Source: Nocardioides conyzicola
GTDB taxonomy: Bacteria; Actinomycetota; Actinomycetes; Propionibacteriales; Nocardioidaceae
Direction: 5' to 3'
Length of the DNA: 64,000 nt
NCBI RefSeq assembly: GCF_039543825.1
Contig: NZ_BAABKM010000001.1
Coordinates: 124,001-188,000 of the forward strand
The notes under the pieces were generated by a model. That model saw only the letters and a program-made list of their open reading frames with translations. It was not told the DNA's origin and did not search any database. The number at the start of each line of letters is the position of its first letter. Positions within the stretch are counted from its first letter, which is position 1. Made by a program: the position numbers and the translations under genes. This document shows positions 22,335 through 31,423 of this stretch, piece after piece.

Positions 22335-22865
22335 GTGTCTGACCCTGCTCGCTCCCGACGCCTCGGTTCCCGACGGACCCGGGGCGTCGTCGCGTGCGCG
22401 GCCCTGGTGCTGCTCGCGGGCTGCTCGACCGGCCAGTCCGTCGAGCTGGCCGGCCCCCCACCGTCCGCGGAGGACGCGCAGGCGTGCCGTGACCTCGTCG
22501 CCGACCTGCCCGACACCCTCGCCGGGTTGCAGCGACGCGAGGTCACCGGCGACACGGCGTACGCCGCCGCCTGGGGCGACCCCGCCATCGTGCTGGTCTG
22601 CGGTGCCGCCGACCCCGCCGGCCGCACGGACGCATCGACCTGCGTCCAGGTCGGCCGGACCGGCTGGTACGTGCCCGACTCGGTGCTCGCCACCACCGTC
22701 GACGGCGACCAGACGGCCGACGTGCCCACGACGGAGCTCAACTTCAGTCCTCGGGTCGCGCTGCTGATCCCGGGCCGCTACCGGCCCGAGGGCTTCTCCG
22801 ACTCGATCGCGACGATCGGACCCCTCGTGCAGCGCCACTTCACCAAGGTCGGCCGCTGCCTGTGA
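22335..22865 (+). CDS. DUF3515 lipoprotein
   Basis: The 176-residue protein has an arginine-rich N terminus, a hydrophobic helix and a lipobox LLAGC (cysteine near residue 33), so it should be a secreted lipoprotein. The body (CRDLVADLPDTLAG and ...WGDPAIVLVCG) matches DUF3515, an actinobacterial family found near ddl and thiL. The GTG immediately follows the stop of the Lrp-like gene. The function is unknown; the link to ddl hints at the cell envelope. Confidence 0.85.
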   Translation: MSDPARSRRLGSRRTRGVVACAALVLLAGCSTGQSVELAGPPPSAEDAQACRDLVADLPDTLAGLQRREVTGDTAYAAAWGDPAIVLVCGAADPAGRTDASTCVQVGRTGWYVPDSVLATTVDGDQTADVPTTELNFSPRVALLIPGRYRPEGFSDSIATIGPLVQRHFTKVGRCL

Positions 22866-22875
22866 GCGGTGCCGC

Positions 22876-24003
22876 TCAGCGCAGGCCGGTACCGCGGGCC
22901 AGGGCGAGCTGGATCAGCCGGTCCACCAGCGCCGGGTAGTCGACGCCGGACGCCGCCCACATCTGCGGGTACATCGACGTCGGCGTGAAGCCCGGCATCG
23001 TGTTGATCTCGTTGACGACCACGCGGCCGTCGGGCAGCACGAAGAAGTCGACGCGGGCCAGCCCCTCGCACCCGACGGCCTCGAAGGCCCGTACGGCGAG
23101 CTCCTGGACCTGCGCCGTCACGTCGGGCGGCAGGTCGGCCGGGATGTCGATCTCGGTGTCCTGGCCAGGGAGGTACTTCGCCTCGAAGTCGTAGAACTCG
23201 TGGTCGCCACCCACCCGCAGCTCCGCCGGGGAGCTGGTCTCGGGCGTGCCGTCGAGCGCCTGCAGCACGCCGCACTCGATCTCGCGGGCGTCCACGGCGG
23301 CGGTCTCGACGAGGACCTTGGGGTCGAAGCGGACCGCCTCCTCGATCGCCGCGTCGAGCTCGGAGGCGTCGTGCACCTTGGAGATGCCGAAGCTGGACCC
23401 GCCCCGGGCCGGCTTCACGAACTGCGGGTAGCCGATGGACGCCGCGCGCTCGCGGCAGCCGGCCGGGTCCCGCTCCCACTCGCGGGCCGTCACGGTGATC
23501 GACGGCAGCACCGGCAGCCCGGCGGCGGCGAGCACGACCTTCATGTACGCCTTGTCCATGCTGACGGCGGAGGCGAGCACGCCGGCTCCGACGTACCGGA
23601 CCCCGGCCATCTCGAACATCCCCTGGATCGTGCCGTCCTCGCCCCACGGGCCGTGCAGCAGCGGGAAGACGACGTCGACGTCGCCGAGGGTGCGCGGCGG
23701 CTGGGACGGCTCGGTGACGACGAGTCCGGTGGAGGTCGCCTCCGGTGCCAGCGCGATCGTCGCGCGGTCGCCGTCGACGGCGGGGAGCCGGTCCGGCCCC
23801 TCGATGCGCAGCCGCTCGGGGTCGCCGGACTCCAGCACCCACCGGCCGTCCACGGCGATGCCGATCGGCACGACGTCGTACCTCTCGGGGTCGATGGCCG
23901 CGAGCACGCTGCCCGCGGTGACGCAGGAGATGGCGTGCTCGCTGGACCGACCACCGAAGACGACGGCGACCCGGGGCTTGTGGGATGGGGAGTTCATCGG
24001 CAC
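22876..24003 (-). CDS. ddl: D-alanine--D-alanine ligase
   Basis: Ddl makes the D-Ala-D-Ala dipeptide for peptidoglycan. The N terminus VAVVFGGRSSEHAISC is the family signature. The ATP-grasp core has PQFVKPARGGSSFGISKV and the C-terminal metal site is VVNEINTMPGFT. It has 375 residues from the GTG at 24003. An ATG two codons downstream (23997) is also possible. It is convergent with the DUF3515 gene and divergent from the PLP enzyme gene. Confidence 0.97.
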   Translation of the reverse strand: MPMNSPSHKPRVAVVFGGRSSEHAISCVTAGSVLAAIDPERYDVVPIGIAVDGRWVLESGDPERLRIEGPDRLPAVDGDRATIALAPEATSTGLVVTEPSQPPRTLGDVDVVFPLLHGPWGEDGTIQGMFEMAGVRYVGAGVLASAVSMDKAYMKVVLAAAGLPVLPSITVTAREWERDPAGCRERAASIGYPQFVKPARGGSSFGISKVHDASELDAAIEEAVRFDPKVLVETAAVDAREIECGVLQALDGTPETSSPAELRVGGDHEFYDFEAKYLPGQDTEIDIPADLPPDVTAQVQELAVRAFEAVGCEGLARVDFFVLPDGRVVVNEINTMPGFTPTSMYPQMWAASGVDYPALVDRLIQLALARGTGLR

Positions 24004-24028
24004 GACCCTATCCGTCTAGGTTCGTGGC

Positions 24029-25096
24029 ATGACCGAGGACCTGCGCCCCGCCACCGTCGCCGTCACGGCTGGGCGGCCGCCCCACGAGCCGGACCAGCCG
24101 CTCAACGCGCCGATCACGATGGCGGCGACGTACGTCGCGGGTGGCGACCTCGAGTACGGCCGGTACGGCAACCCGACGTGGACGGCACTGGAGGACGTCC
24201 TCGGCGCCCTGGAGGGCGGCCGCTGCCTGACCTTCGCGTCCGGGCTGGCGGCGGTCGCGACCGTCCTGGACCTGGTCGCCCAGGGCGGCATCGTGGTCGC
24301 GCCGGCCCACTCCTACACGGGCACGCTGCTCCAGCTGGCCGACCTGGAGGCGCGCGGCCGGATCCAGGCGCGGCTCGTCGACATCACCGACACCGAGGCC
24401 GTGGCCGCCGCGTGCGACGACGCGGCGCTCGTGTGGTTCGAGTCGCCCACCAACCCGGCCCTGGAGCTGGCCGACATCCCCGCGATCGCCGCCGCCGCGC
24501 ACGAGGCCGGCGCGGTCGTCGTCGTGGACAACACGTTCGCCACTCCCCTGCTGCAGCGGCCGCTCGAGATGGGTGCCGACATCGTGGTGCACTCGGCGAC
24601 GAAGTACCTCGCCGGCCACAGCGACGTCCAGATGGGCGCGATCATGACCAACGACGACCAGGTCTACGGCGTGCTCAAGGGCCGGCGTGACCTGCTGGGC
24701 GCGATCCCCGGCACGTTCGAGGCCTGGCTGACCCTGCGCGGCGTACGTACCCTGCACCTGCGGGTCGAGCGGGCGCAGGCCAACGCCGCCGACCTGGCGG
24801 AGCGGCTGGCCGCGCACCCGGCGATCGGCGAGGTCCGCTACCCCGGCTTCGGTGGGATCGTCTCGATCGTGCTCGCCGAGGGCGCGATGGCCGCAGACCT
24901 GCTGTGCCGCAAGACGCGGCTGTGGATCCACGCGACGTCGCTCGGCGGGGTCGAGTCGACCCTCGAGCGACGGCGCCGCTGGAAGGCCGAGCCCGCGACG
25001 ATCCCCGACGGCCTGGTGCGGCTCTCGGTCGGCATCGAGGACGTCGAGGACCTGTGGCGGGACCTCGCGACCGCTCTCGACGACCTGGTGGGCTAG
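24029..25096 (+). CDS. Cys/Met metabolism PLP-dependent enzyme (cystathionine gamma-synthase-like)
   Basis: This is a 355-residue fold-type I PLP enzyme. The active lysine is in HSATKYLAGHSD, the aspartate that binds the PLP ring in VVVDNTFATP, and YGRYGNPTW and SGLAA match the trans-sulfuration family. Whether it acts as gamma-synthase, gamma-lyase or beta-lyase cannot be told by eye. A TAGGTT hexamer ends seven bases before the ATG and no ribosome-binding site is visible, suggesting a leaderless message. Its end overlaps the converging gpsA stop by four bases. Confidence 0.88.
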   Translation: MTEDLRPATVAVTAGRPPHEPDQPLNAPITMAATYVAGGDLEYGRYGNPTWTALEDVLGALEGGRCLTFASGLAAVATVLDLVAQGGIVVAPAHSYTGTLLQLADLEARGRIQARLVDITDTEAVAAACDDAALVWFESPTNPALELADIPAIAAAAHEAGAVVVVDNTFATPLLQRPLEMGADIVVHSATKYLAGHSDVQMGAIMTNDDQVYGVLKGRRDLLGAIPGTFEAWLTLRGVRTLHLRVERAQANAADLAERLAAHPAIGEVRYPGFGGIVSIVLAEGAMAADLLCRKTRLWIHATSLGGVESTLERRRRWKAEPATIPDGLVRLSVGIEDVEDLWRDLATALDDLVG

Positions 25097-26094
25097 TCCG
25101 TCTCAGCCTTGGTGTCGCGGGCGATGAACGCGTCCATCATCTCCTCGGCGGTCATCCGGCCGTCGACGAGCGCGTCGACGTGGTGGGCGATCGGCGCGTC
25201 CACCCCGGTCCGCTCGGCCAGGGCGAGCAGGGAGGAGCACGACTTCGCGCCCTCGGCGACCTGCCGCGTGGAGGCGTAGATCTCTGCGGTGGTCATCCCC
25301 TGCCCGAGCTTCTCGCCGAAGGTCCGGTTGCGGGAGAGCGGCGAGGAGCAGGTGGCGACGAGGTCGCCGAGCCCGGCGAGACCCATCAGCGTCAGCGGGT
25401 TGGCGCCGAGGGCCATGGCGAGGCGGGCGGTCTCGGCGAGGCCGCGAGTGATCAGCGAGGCCGTGGTGTTGTCGCCGAAGCCGAGGCCGACGGCCATCCC
25501 GACCGACAGCGCGACCACGTTCTTGTAGGCGCCGCCCAGCTCGCAGCCGAGCACGTCGACGCTGGTGTAGGGCCGGAACGCCGGCGAGTGGCAGCGGGCC
25601 TGCAGCATCTTCGCGACGTCCTCGTCCTCGCAGGCCACCACCGACGCGGCGGGCTCGCGGCGGGCGATCTCCTTGGCCAGGTTGGGTCCGCTGATGACCG
25701 CGATCCGCTCGGGACCGGCCTCGGTGATCTCCGCGATCACCTGGCTCATCCGCTCGAGGGTGCCGAGCTCGACGCCCTTCATCAGGGACACGAACGTCGC
25801 CCCGGGCTCGACGTACGGCGCCCACTGGGTGAGGTTCTCCCGCAACGACTGCGACGGCGTCGCCAGCACGACCACATCGGCACCGTGCAGCGCCTTCTCG
25901 ACGTCGTGGGTGGCCTGGATCGCCGGTGGCAGCTCGACGCCGGGGAGGTAGTCGGCGTTCTCCCGCCGCTCGTTGACCGCGACGGCGACCTCCTCGCGGC
26001 GCGCCCACAGGGTGACGTCGTTGCCGGCGTCGGCGAGGACGATCGAGAACGCCGTACCCCACGAGCCGGCACCGAAGACCGCGACCTTGTTCAT
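25093..26094 (-). CDS. gpsA: Glycerol-3-phosphate dehydrogenase [NAD(P)+]
   Basis: GpsA makes sn-glycerol 3-phosphate for phospholipid synthesis. The N-terminal Rossmann motif GAGSWGTAFS, the ISGPNLAKEIA segment and the catalytic-domain lysine in GCELGGAYKNVVAL are present, with the later GLAGLGDLVATCSSPLSRNR. It has 333 residues. The ATG overlaps the stop of plsC (ATGA), pairing the first two steps of phosphatidic acid synthesis. Confidence 0.97.
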   Translation of the reverse strand: MNKVAVFGAGSWGTAFSIVLADAGNDVTLWARREEVAVAVNERRENADYLPGVELPPAIQATHDVEKALHGADVVVLATPSQSLRENLTQWAPYVEPGATFVSLMKGVELGTLERMSQVIAEITEAGPERIAVISGPNLAKEIARREPAASVVACEDEDVAKMLQARCHSPAFRPYTSVDVLGCELGGAYKNVVALSVGMAVGLGFGDNTTASLITRGLAETARLAMALGANPLTLMGLAGLGDLVATCSSPLSRNRTFGEKLGQGMTTAEIYASTRQVAEGAKSCSSLLALAERTGVDAPIAHHVDALVDGRMTAEEMMDAFIARDTKAETD

Positions 26095-26864
26095 GCTGTG
26101 TCCCTTCGCGACGTCTTCTTCTTGGTGGGGTTGCCGATCTGCTGCACGCCCAGCTTCTTCATGTCGAACCGCTCGGCCGGCGCCTTCTCGCCGCGGACCT
26201 CCTCGACGAGGTGGGTGATGGTCGCCATGATCCGGTCGGTCGCCTGCTGGATCACCGCCGGGGTCCGCTCCTGCGCGATCAGGTCGGTGAGGTCCACCGG
26301 GGTGCCGACCTTCATCGTGATCGGCTTGCGGGGGAAGAGGTCCGGCCTCTTCGCGTACGGCGGCAGGATCGCCTGCGCGCCCCACTGCCCGACCGGGATC
26401 ACCGGGCAACCGGTCTCGAGCGCGATCCGCGCCGCGCCGGACTTCCCCGTCATCGGCCATCCGTCCGGGTCCCGGGTCAGCGTGCCCTCGGGGTAGACCA
26501 CCACGCACTCCCCCGCTCGGACGGCAGCAACGGCCGCGTCGAAGGCGCCCGCGGCGTTCTTGCTCATCCGCTCGACGGGGATCTGGCCAGCGGCCCTGAG
26601 GAAGAACGCCAGCGCCTTGTTCTTGAACAGGCCCGACTTCGCCAGGTAGCGCGGCAGCCGCCCGTGGTCATAGACGATGTGCGCGGCGGTCAGCGGGTCC
26701 ACGTGCGACACGTGGTTGAGCACCAGGATGAAGCCCCCGGTCGACGGGATGTTCTCGCCGCCGATCCACGTGTGGGTGGTGGTGGCGAGCAACGCGGGCC
26801 GCACGATGGGCACCGCGATCCACCACGCCCAGCCTCGTCTCTGTGTCAGCTTCCGAACAACCAC
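26091..26864 (-). CDS. plsC: 1-acyl-sn-glycerol-3-phosphate acyltransferase
   Basis: The 257-residue membrane-associated acyltransferase has the HX4D catalytic motif (NHVSHVDPL), the VYPEGTLT substrate motif, and a basic N-terminal region with a hydrophobic segment. It should acylate lysophosphatidic acid. The C terminus is lysine-rich (PTKKKTSRR). It is coupled to gpsA by an ATGA overlap. Its gene diverges from cofC. Confidence 0.92.
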   Translation of the reverse strand: MVVRKLTQRRGWAWWIAVPIVRPALLATTTHTWIGGENIPSTGGFILVLNHVSHVDPLTAAHIVYDHGRLPRYLAKSGLFKNKALAFFLRAAGQIPVERMSKNAAGAFDAAVAAVRAGECVVVYPEGTLTRDPDGWPMTGKSGAARIALETGCPVIPVGQWGAQAILPPYAKRPDLFPRKPITMKVGTPVDLTDLIAQERTPAVIQQATDRIMATITHLVEEVRGEKAPAERFDMKKLGVQQIGNPTKKKTSRRDTA

Positions 26865-26930
26865 CTGCGCAGGCTACTCGCTCGCGACCCTGCTCCTCGG
26901 ACCTACGGCGAGCCTGACAGGATCGGACCG

Positions 26931-27581
26931 ATGTCCGACCAGGAGCCCACCACCCGCTACGCCGTCCTCGTGCCGGTCAAGCCGCCGGCCGTGGGGAAGT
27001 CGCGCCTCGCAGAGCTCGACGCCGGCGCCTCCCGCCGCCGGCTGGCGGAGGCGTTCGCCCAGGACACCGTGCTCGCCTGCCTGCGGGCCGAGACGGTGCG
27101 GCAGGTGCTCGTCGTGACGGACGACGCCAGGTTCTCGCAGGTCCTGTCGGCGCTCGGCTGCACCGCGATCCCCGACGGCGTCTCCGGCGACCTCAACGCC
27201 ACCCTGCGTCAGGCCGCGGCCGAGGCGCACCGTCGCTGGCCCGACCTCGTCCCGGTCGCCGTCTGCGCCGACCTCCCGGCGCTCCGGTCGGACGACCTCG
27301 ACGCGGTGCTCGGCGTGCTCGAGACCGGACGGCCGAGCTTCGTTCCGGACGCTGCCGGCGTGGGGACCACCATGTACGTCGCTGCGCACGACGAGTTCGA
27401 CCCGCACTTCGGTCCCGGCTCGCGCGACGCCCACCTCGACGCCGGCGCACGCGAGCTCGCCGGGGTCCCGGCGTCCGTGCGCCGCGACGTGGACGACCCG
27501 GCAGACCTCGCCGCCGCCGTCGAGCTCGGCGTGGGCCCGCACACGTCGGTCGCCCTGCTCGCCGCGAACCCCACGCCCTGA
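26931..27581 (+). CDS. cofC: 2-phospho-L-lactate / phosphoenolpyruvate guanylyltransferase (coenzyme F420)
   Basis: CofC (FbiD in mycobacteria) activates phosphoenolpyruvate or phospholactate with GTP for F420 synthesis. The nucleotidyltransferase start YAVLVPVKPPAVGKSRLA, the VCADLPAL metal motif and the GTTMYVA segment with HFGPGSRDAHLDAG are characteristic. It has 216 residues from the ATG at 26931. Its presence indicates that the organism makes F420, as most actinobacteria do. The other fbi genes are not in the window. Confidence 0.93.
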   Translation: MSDQEPTTRYAVLVPVKPPAVGKSRLAELDAGASRRRLAEAFAQDTVLACLRAETVRQVLVVTDDARFSQVLSALGCTAIPDGVSGDLNATLRQAAAEAHRRWPDLVPVAVCADLPALRSDDLDAVLGVLETGRPSFVPDAAGVGTTMYVAAHDEFDPHFGPGSRDAHLDAGARELAGVPASVRRDVDDPADLAAAVELGVGPHTSVALLAANPTP

Positions 27582-27589
27582 CGCACGAC

Positions 27590-27618
27590 GGGCCGCCACC
27601 CCGATGGGGTGACGGCCC
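27590..27618. terminator. Hairpin between converging cofC and HU genes
   Basis: GGGCCGCCACCCC-GAT-GGGGTGACGGCCC forms a thirteen-base stem with one mismatch. It lies nine bases after the cofC stop and 19 bases from the HU stop. There is no T-run on either side, as is common for actinobacterial terminators. It probably serves both genes. Confidence 0.7.
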
Positions 27619-27637
27619 GCTCGTGGGTGCGGTGGCG

Positions 27638-28297
27638 TCAGGCCTTCTTGGCCGTCTTCTTCGCGGGTGCCTTCTTGGCCGGGGCCTTCTTGGCGGGTGC
27701 TGCCTTCTTCGCCGGAGCCGCCTTCTTGACCGGAGCGGTCTTCTTGGCGGGTGCCGCCTTCTTCGCCGGAGCGGCCTTCGTGGCCGGCGCCTTCTTCGCA
27801 GGTGCCTTCTTGGCCGGAGCGGCCTTCTTCACGGGCGCCGACTTCTTGGCCGGTGCGGCCTTCTTGGCGGGCGCTGCCTTCTTCGCCGGAGCCGCCTTCT
27901 TGGCAGGAGCCGCCTTCTTCGCCGGAGCGGCCTTCTTGACCGGAGCCGCCTTCTTCGCGGCGGCGGTCGCCTTCTTCGCGGCGGCCGGCGCGGCGGCCAG
28001 CGTCAGCTTCGGCAGCTTCTTGGCCCCCGACACGACGTTCTTGAGATCGGCGCCGGCGGTGAACTTCGGCACCGCCGTCTTCTTCGCCTTGATCCGCGCG
28101 CCGGTCTGCGGGTTACGTACCCATCGCGCCTCGCGAATCCGCTTCTCGAAGGATCCGAAGCCGGTGATCGCGACCTTCTCGCCCTTGGCAACCTCGCGCG
28201 TGATGGTGTCCAGCACGGACTCCAGTGCGTGTGAAGCGGCCTTCTTGTTCCCGTCGAAACGTGACGAGAGTGCGTCGATGAACTCTGACTTGTTCAC
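27638..28297 (-). CDS. hup: HU-family nucleoid protein with lysine/alanine-rich tail
   Basis: The first 90 residues are a complete HU fold (NKSEFIDALSSRF ... GFGSFEKRIREARWVRNPQTG). They are followed by about 120 residues of AAPAKK-type repeats, the histone H1-like tail typical of actinobacterial HupB/HupS. The tail binds DNA nonspecifically and compacts the nucleoid. The GTG start is preceded by a GGAAGGGAAG purine run. It has 219 residues. The DNA coding the tail is a degenerate tandem repeat. Confidence 0.95.
   Translation of the reverse strand: MNKSEFIDALSSRFDGNKKAASHALESVLDTITREVAKGEKVAITGFGSFEKRIREARWVRNPQTGARIKAKKTAVPKFTAGADLKNVVSGAKKLPKLTLAAAPAAAKKATAAAKKAAPVKKAAPAKKAAPAKKAAPAKKAAPAKKAAPAKKSAPVKKAAPAKKAPAKKAPATKAAPAKKAAPAKKTAPVKKAAPAKKAAPAKKAPAKKAPAKKTAKKA
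27650..27985 (-). repeat. Tandem repeat encoding the HU tail
   Basis: Degenerate repeats of about 15 to 24 bases encode KKAAPA and KKAPA units at the 3' end of the HU gene. Slippage or recombination here would change tail length between strains. Confidence 0.8.
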
Positions 28298-28507
28298 TGT
28301 CTTCCCTTCCAATGAACCATGGGGTCGGGCCGATGCCCGACTTTCTTCAATGCACGCTAGGTAAACGCGGCTGCAGTCACAATCACCGCGCGGCGTTTTG
28401 CCGAGTGTTTTTCCTGGCGCCCGAAACGGCATAACGGGCCAGATTGGCTCAGCGACAGGCATTCCGGGCTGTGCGCGTGCACCTTTCGATCTCGACCCGA
28501 AATGCAT

Positions 28508-28551
28508 TGATGCCGAGAATCTCCAACCAGGGTTGGAGATTCTCGGCATCA
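28508..28551. terminator. Long perfect hairpin downstream of leuD
   Basis: A perfect inverted repeat with 21-base arms and a two-base centre (AG) spans 28508-28551; the left arm begins TGATGCCGAGAATCTCCAAC. It starts 20 bases past the leuD stop. There is no T-run, and its GC content is lower than its surroundings. It most simply ends the leuCD transcript. The rest of the 28298-28570 gap holds the upstream region of the HU gene and no visible ORF. Confidence 0.6.
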
Positions 28552-28570
28552 GCGAGATGTCCGAAGGGCG

Positions 28571-29179
28571 TCAGCCCGCGTGGATCGTCACCGGCTTCCA
28601 CGTCGGTCGGGAGGCCTCGAACGCGGCGATGTCCTCGTCGTGGCCCAACGTGATTCCGATGTCGTCGAGGCCCTCGAGCAGCCGCCACCGCGTGTAGTCG
28701 TCGATGTCGAAGGAGTCCTCGATGGCATCGACCCCCTCACCGGCGCGCACGGTGCGGGTCTCGAGGTCGACGGTGACGGTCGCACCGGGGCGTTCGTCGA
28801 GCAGGTCCCAGAGCCGCTGCACGACCTTCTCGTCGACCTGGGCGGCGACGAGTCCGGCCTTGCCGGAGTTGCCCCGGAAGATGTCACCGAACCGGGGCGA
28901 GATGACGGCCCGGAACCCGTAGTTCTGCAGGGCCCAGACCGCGTGCTCACGGGACGACCCGGTGCCGAAGTCGGGGCCGGCGACCAGCACCGAGCCGCCG
29001 GCGTACGCCTCGTTGTTGAGGATGAAGGTGGGGTCGTTGCGCCAGGCGGCGAAGAGGCCGTCCTCGAAGCCGGTGCGCGTGACGCGCTTGAGGTACTCGG
29101 CCGGGATGATCTGGTCGGTGTCGACATTGCTGCGCCGCAAGGGCACGCCGACGCCGGTGTGGCTGGTGAACTTGTCCAT
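28571..29179 (-). CDS. leuD: 3-isopropylmalate dehydratase small subunit
   Basis: LeuD pairs with LeuC to isomerise isopropylmalate in leucine synthesis. The 202-residue protein has the aconitase swivel-domain features [13 protein letters not shown], the [17 protein letters not shown] loop and the [13 protein letters not shown] segment. The ATG lies two bases after the leuC stop, so the pair is translated together. Confidence 0.97.
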   Translation of the reverse strand: MDKFTSHTGVGVPLRRSNVDTDQIIPAEYLKRVTRTGFEDGLFAAWRNDPTFILNNEAYAGGSVLVAGPDFGTGSSREHAVWALQNYGFRAVISPRFGDIFRGNSGKAGLVAAQVDEKVVQRLWDLLDERPGATVTVDLETRTVRAGEGVDAIEDSFDIDDYTRWRLLEGLDDIGITLGHDEDIAAFEASRPTWKPVTIHAG

Positions 29180-29181
29180 GG

Positions 29182-30603
29182 TCAGTTGCTCCCAACGGTG
29201 GCAGGCGCGAGGTCGGCGGGCGAGGAGAGGGTGCCGCGGATGGCGGTGGCCGCAGCGACGGGCACGGACACCAGGTGGGTGCGACCACCCTTGCCCTGCC
29301 GGCCCTCGAAGTTGCGGTTGGACGTCGAGGCACTGCGCTCGCCGACGGCGAGCGTGTCGGGGTTCATGCCCAGGCACATCGAGCAGCCCGCGCCGCGCCA
29401 CTCGGCACCCGCCTGCTTGAAGATGACGTCGAGCCCCTCGTCCTCGGCCTGCAGGCGCACGCGTGCGGAGCCGGGGACGACGAGCATCCGCGTGTCGGCG
29501 GCGACGTGGTGGCCCTCGATGATGCTGGCGGCGAGGCGGAGGTCCTCGATGCGGCCGTTGGTGCAGGAGCCGACGAACACCGTGTCGACCTTGACCTCAC
29601 GCATCGGGGTGCCGGCGACCAGGTCCATGTAGCGCAGCGCGTTCTCGGCGGCGACCCGGTCCTGCTCGTCCTCGAAGTCGGCCGGGTCGGGCACGGTCCC
29701 ACCGAGCTGCACGCCCTGGCCGGGGTTGGTGCCCCAGGTGACGAACGGCGTCATGTCGGCCGCGTCGAGCACGATCTCCTTGTCGAAGAAGGCGTCGTCG
29801 TCGGTGCGCAGCGTCTTCCAGTGCGCGACGGCGGCATCCCAGTCGGCGCCCTTCGGCGCCTCGGGGCGTCCCTCGATGTAGTCGAACGTCGTCTGGTCGG
29901 GGGCGATCAGGCCCGCCTTGGCGCCCCACTCGATCGACATGTTGCAGACCGTCATCCGGCCCTCCATCGAGAGCTCCTCGATGGCCTGGCCGCGGTACTC
30001 GACGACGTAGCCCTGGCCGCCGCCCGTGCCGGTGTGGGTGATCAGCGCGAGGACCATGTCCTTGCTCGTGACACCCGGCGGGAGGCTGCCGTTGATCGTC
30101 ACGGACATCGTCTTCGGCCGGGCCTGCATCAGCGTCTGCGTGGCGAGCACGTGCTCCACCTCGGACGTGCCGATGCCGAAGGCGATCGCGCCGAAGGCGC
30201 CGTGGGTGCTGGTGTGGCTGTCACCGCAGACGATGGTCATGCCGGGCTGGGTCAGGCCGAGCTGCGGACCGACCACGTGGACGATGCCCTGCTCGATGTC
30301 ACCGAGCGGGTGCAGGCGTACGCCGAACTCCTCGGCGTTGCGACGCATCGTCTCGACCTGCGTGCGCGAGACCGGGTCGGCGATCGGCTTGTCCCAGTCG
30401 ACCGTCGGCACGTTGTGGTCCTCGGTGGCGAGGGTCAGGTCGGGGCGGCGGACCTGGCGGCCGGCGAGGCGCAGGCCGTCGAACGCCTGCGGGGAGGTCA
30501 CCTCGTGGATGAGGTGCAGATCGATGAAGAGCAGGTCCGGCTCTCCGTCAACGGACCGGACGACGTGCTCGTCCCAGACCTTCTCGGCCAGGGTCTTGCC
30601 CAT
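29182..30603 (-). CDS. leuC: 3-isopropylmalate dehydratase large subunit
   Basis: The 473-residue LeuC carries the 4Fe-4S cluster. Cysteines occur in [10 protein letters not shown] and in [11 protein letters not shown], and the [12 protein letters not shown] motif is intact. The start [15 protein letters not shown] matches the family. It is divergent from ndgR across an 87-base promoter region, the arrangement in which NdgR/LtbR regulators control leuCD in actinobacteria. Confidence 0.98.
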   Translation of the reverse strand: MGKTLAEKVWDEHVVRSVDGEPDLLFIDLHLIHEVTSPQAFDGLRLAGRQVRRPDLTLATEDHNVPTVDWDKPIADPVSRTQVETMRRNAEEFGVRLHPLGDIEQGIVHVVGPQLGLTQPGMTIVCGDSHTSTHGAFGAIAFGIGTSEVEHVLATQTLMQARPKTMSVTINGSLPPGVTSKDMVLALITHTGTGGGQGYVVEYRGQAIEELSMEGRMTVCNMSIEWGAKAGLIAPDQTTFDYIEGRPEAPKGADWDAAVAHWKTLRTDDDAFFDKEIVLDAADMTPFVTWGTNPGQGVQLGGTVPDPADFEDEQDRVAAENALRYMDLVAGTPMREVKVDTVFVGSCTNGRIEDLRLAASIIEGHHVAADTRMLVVPGSARVRLQAEDEGLDVIFKQAGAEWRGAGCSMCLGMNPDTLAVGERSASTSNRNFEGRQGKGGRTHLVSVPVAAATAIRGTLSSPADLAPATVGSN

Positions 30604-30633
30604 GACTGACTCCCTCGGTGCTCGTGCGTTGCT

Positions 30634-30653
30634 GGTACGTCACACAGCGTACC
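30634..30653. promoter_or_regulatory. Inverted repeat in the leuC/ndgR divergent region
   Basis: GGTACG-N8-CGTACC is a perfect six-base inverted repeat, 31 bases upstream of leuC and 38 upstream of ndgR. It could be an operator for NdgR or a hairpin in the leuC leader. Confidence 0.4.
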
Positions 30654-30655
30654 GC

Positions 30656-30684
30656 TTGCATCCCATGATCTGAGACGCCAGTAT
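30656..30684 (+). promoter_or_regulatory. Candidate ndgR promoter, leaderless
   Basis: TTGCAT (30656-30661) and CAGTAT (30679-30684) are spaced by 17 bases. The -10 ends six bases before the ndgR ATG, and no ribosome-binding site is present, so the message probably starts at the ATG. Confidence 0.5.
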
Positions 30685-30690
30685 TGCCAT

Positions 30691-31413
30691 ATGGACAACA
30701 CCAGCGGAGTGGGCGTGCTCGACAAGGCCGCCCTCGTGCTCACCGCCCTCGAGTCGGGACCCGCCACCCTCGCGGGCCTGGTCGCCGGCACCGGCCTCGC
30801 CCGCCCGACCGCCCACCGGCTGGCCGTGGCGCTCGAGCACCACCGCCTGGTGGCCCGCGACATGCAGGGCCGCTTCGTGCTGGGGCCGCGTCTCGCCGAG
30901 CTCTCCGCGGCCGCAGGCGAGGACCGCCTCCTCGCCACCGCCGGACCGGTGCTCGCCCGGCTCCGCGACATCACGGGCGAGTCCGCCCAGCTCTGGCGCC
31001 GCCAGGGCGAGCACCGCGTCTGCGTCGCAGCCGCCGAGCGGCCCAGCGGCCTGCGCGACACGATCCCGGTCGGCTCGCAGCTGACCATGCGCGCCGGCTC
31101 CGCCGCCCAGGTCCTGCTCGCGTGGGAGGACCCGGAGCGGATGCACCGAGGCCTGCAGAACTCGGCCTTCTCCGCCGCCGCCCTCTCCGGCATCCGTCGT
31201 CGCGGCTGGGCCCAGTCGGTCGGCGAGCGCGAGCAGGGTGTCGCGTCGGTCTCGGCGCCGGTCCGCTCCCCCGGCGGCAAGATCATCGCCGCCGTCTCGG
31301 TCTCCGGGCCGCTCGAGCGCCTGTCCCGTCAGCCCGGCCGGATGCACGCCCCCGCCGTGCTCGCCGCCGCCGAGCGGCTGTCGGAGTCGCTGCGGCGGGC
31401 TGCGGCCGAGTAG
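30691..31413 (+). CDS. ndgR: IclR-family regulator NdgR
   Basis: The 240-residue protein has an N-terminal winged helix-turn-helix ([21 protein letters not shown], about residues 28-50) and a C-terminal IclR effector domain (about 75-235). Being divergent from leuCD identifies it as the NdgR/LtbR type, known in Streptomyces and Corynebacterium to control leucine and other amino acid genes. It ends ten bases from the converging ogt gene. Confidence 0.9.
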   Translation: MDNTSGVGVLDKAALVLTALESGPATLAGLVAGTGLARPTAHRLAVALEHHRLVARDMQGRFVLGPRLAELSAAAGEDRLLATAGPVLARLRDITGESAQLWRRQGEHRVCVAAAERPSGLRDTIPVGSQLTMRAGSAAQVLLAWEDPERMHRGLQNSAFSAAALSGIRRRGWAQSVGEREQGVASVSAPVRSPGGKIIAAVSVSGPLERLSRQPGRMHAPAVLAAAERLSESLRRAAAE

Positions 31414-31423
31414 CTCGTCGAGG

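Noticed and set aside
27596-27613. CCACCCC...GGGGTG near the cofC end as another regulon element
   Set aside because: The half-site spacing is different, and it is part of a longer 13-bp hairpin between converging gene ends, with no promoter position.
27650-27985. Repeats resembling a CRISPR or VNTR array
   Set aside because: They are in frame and encode the AAPAKK tail of HU, with no unique spacers.
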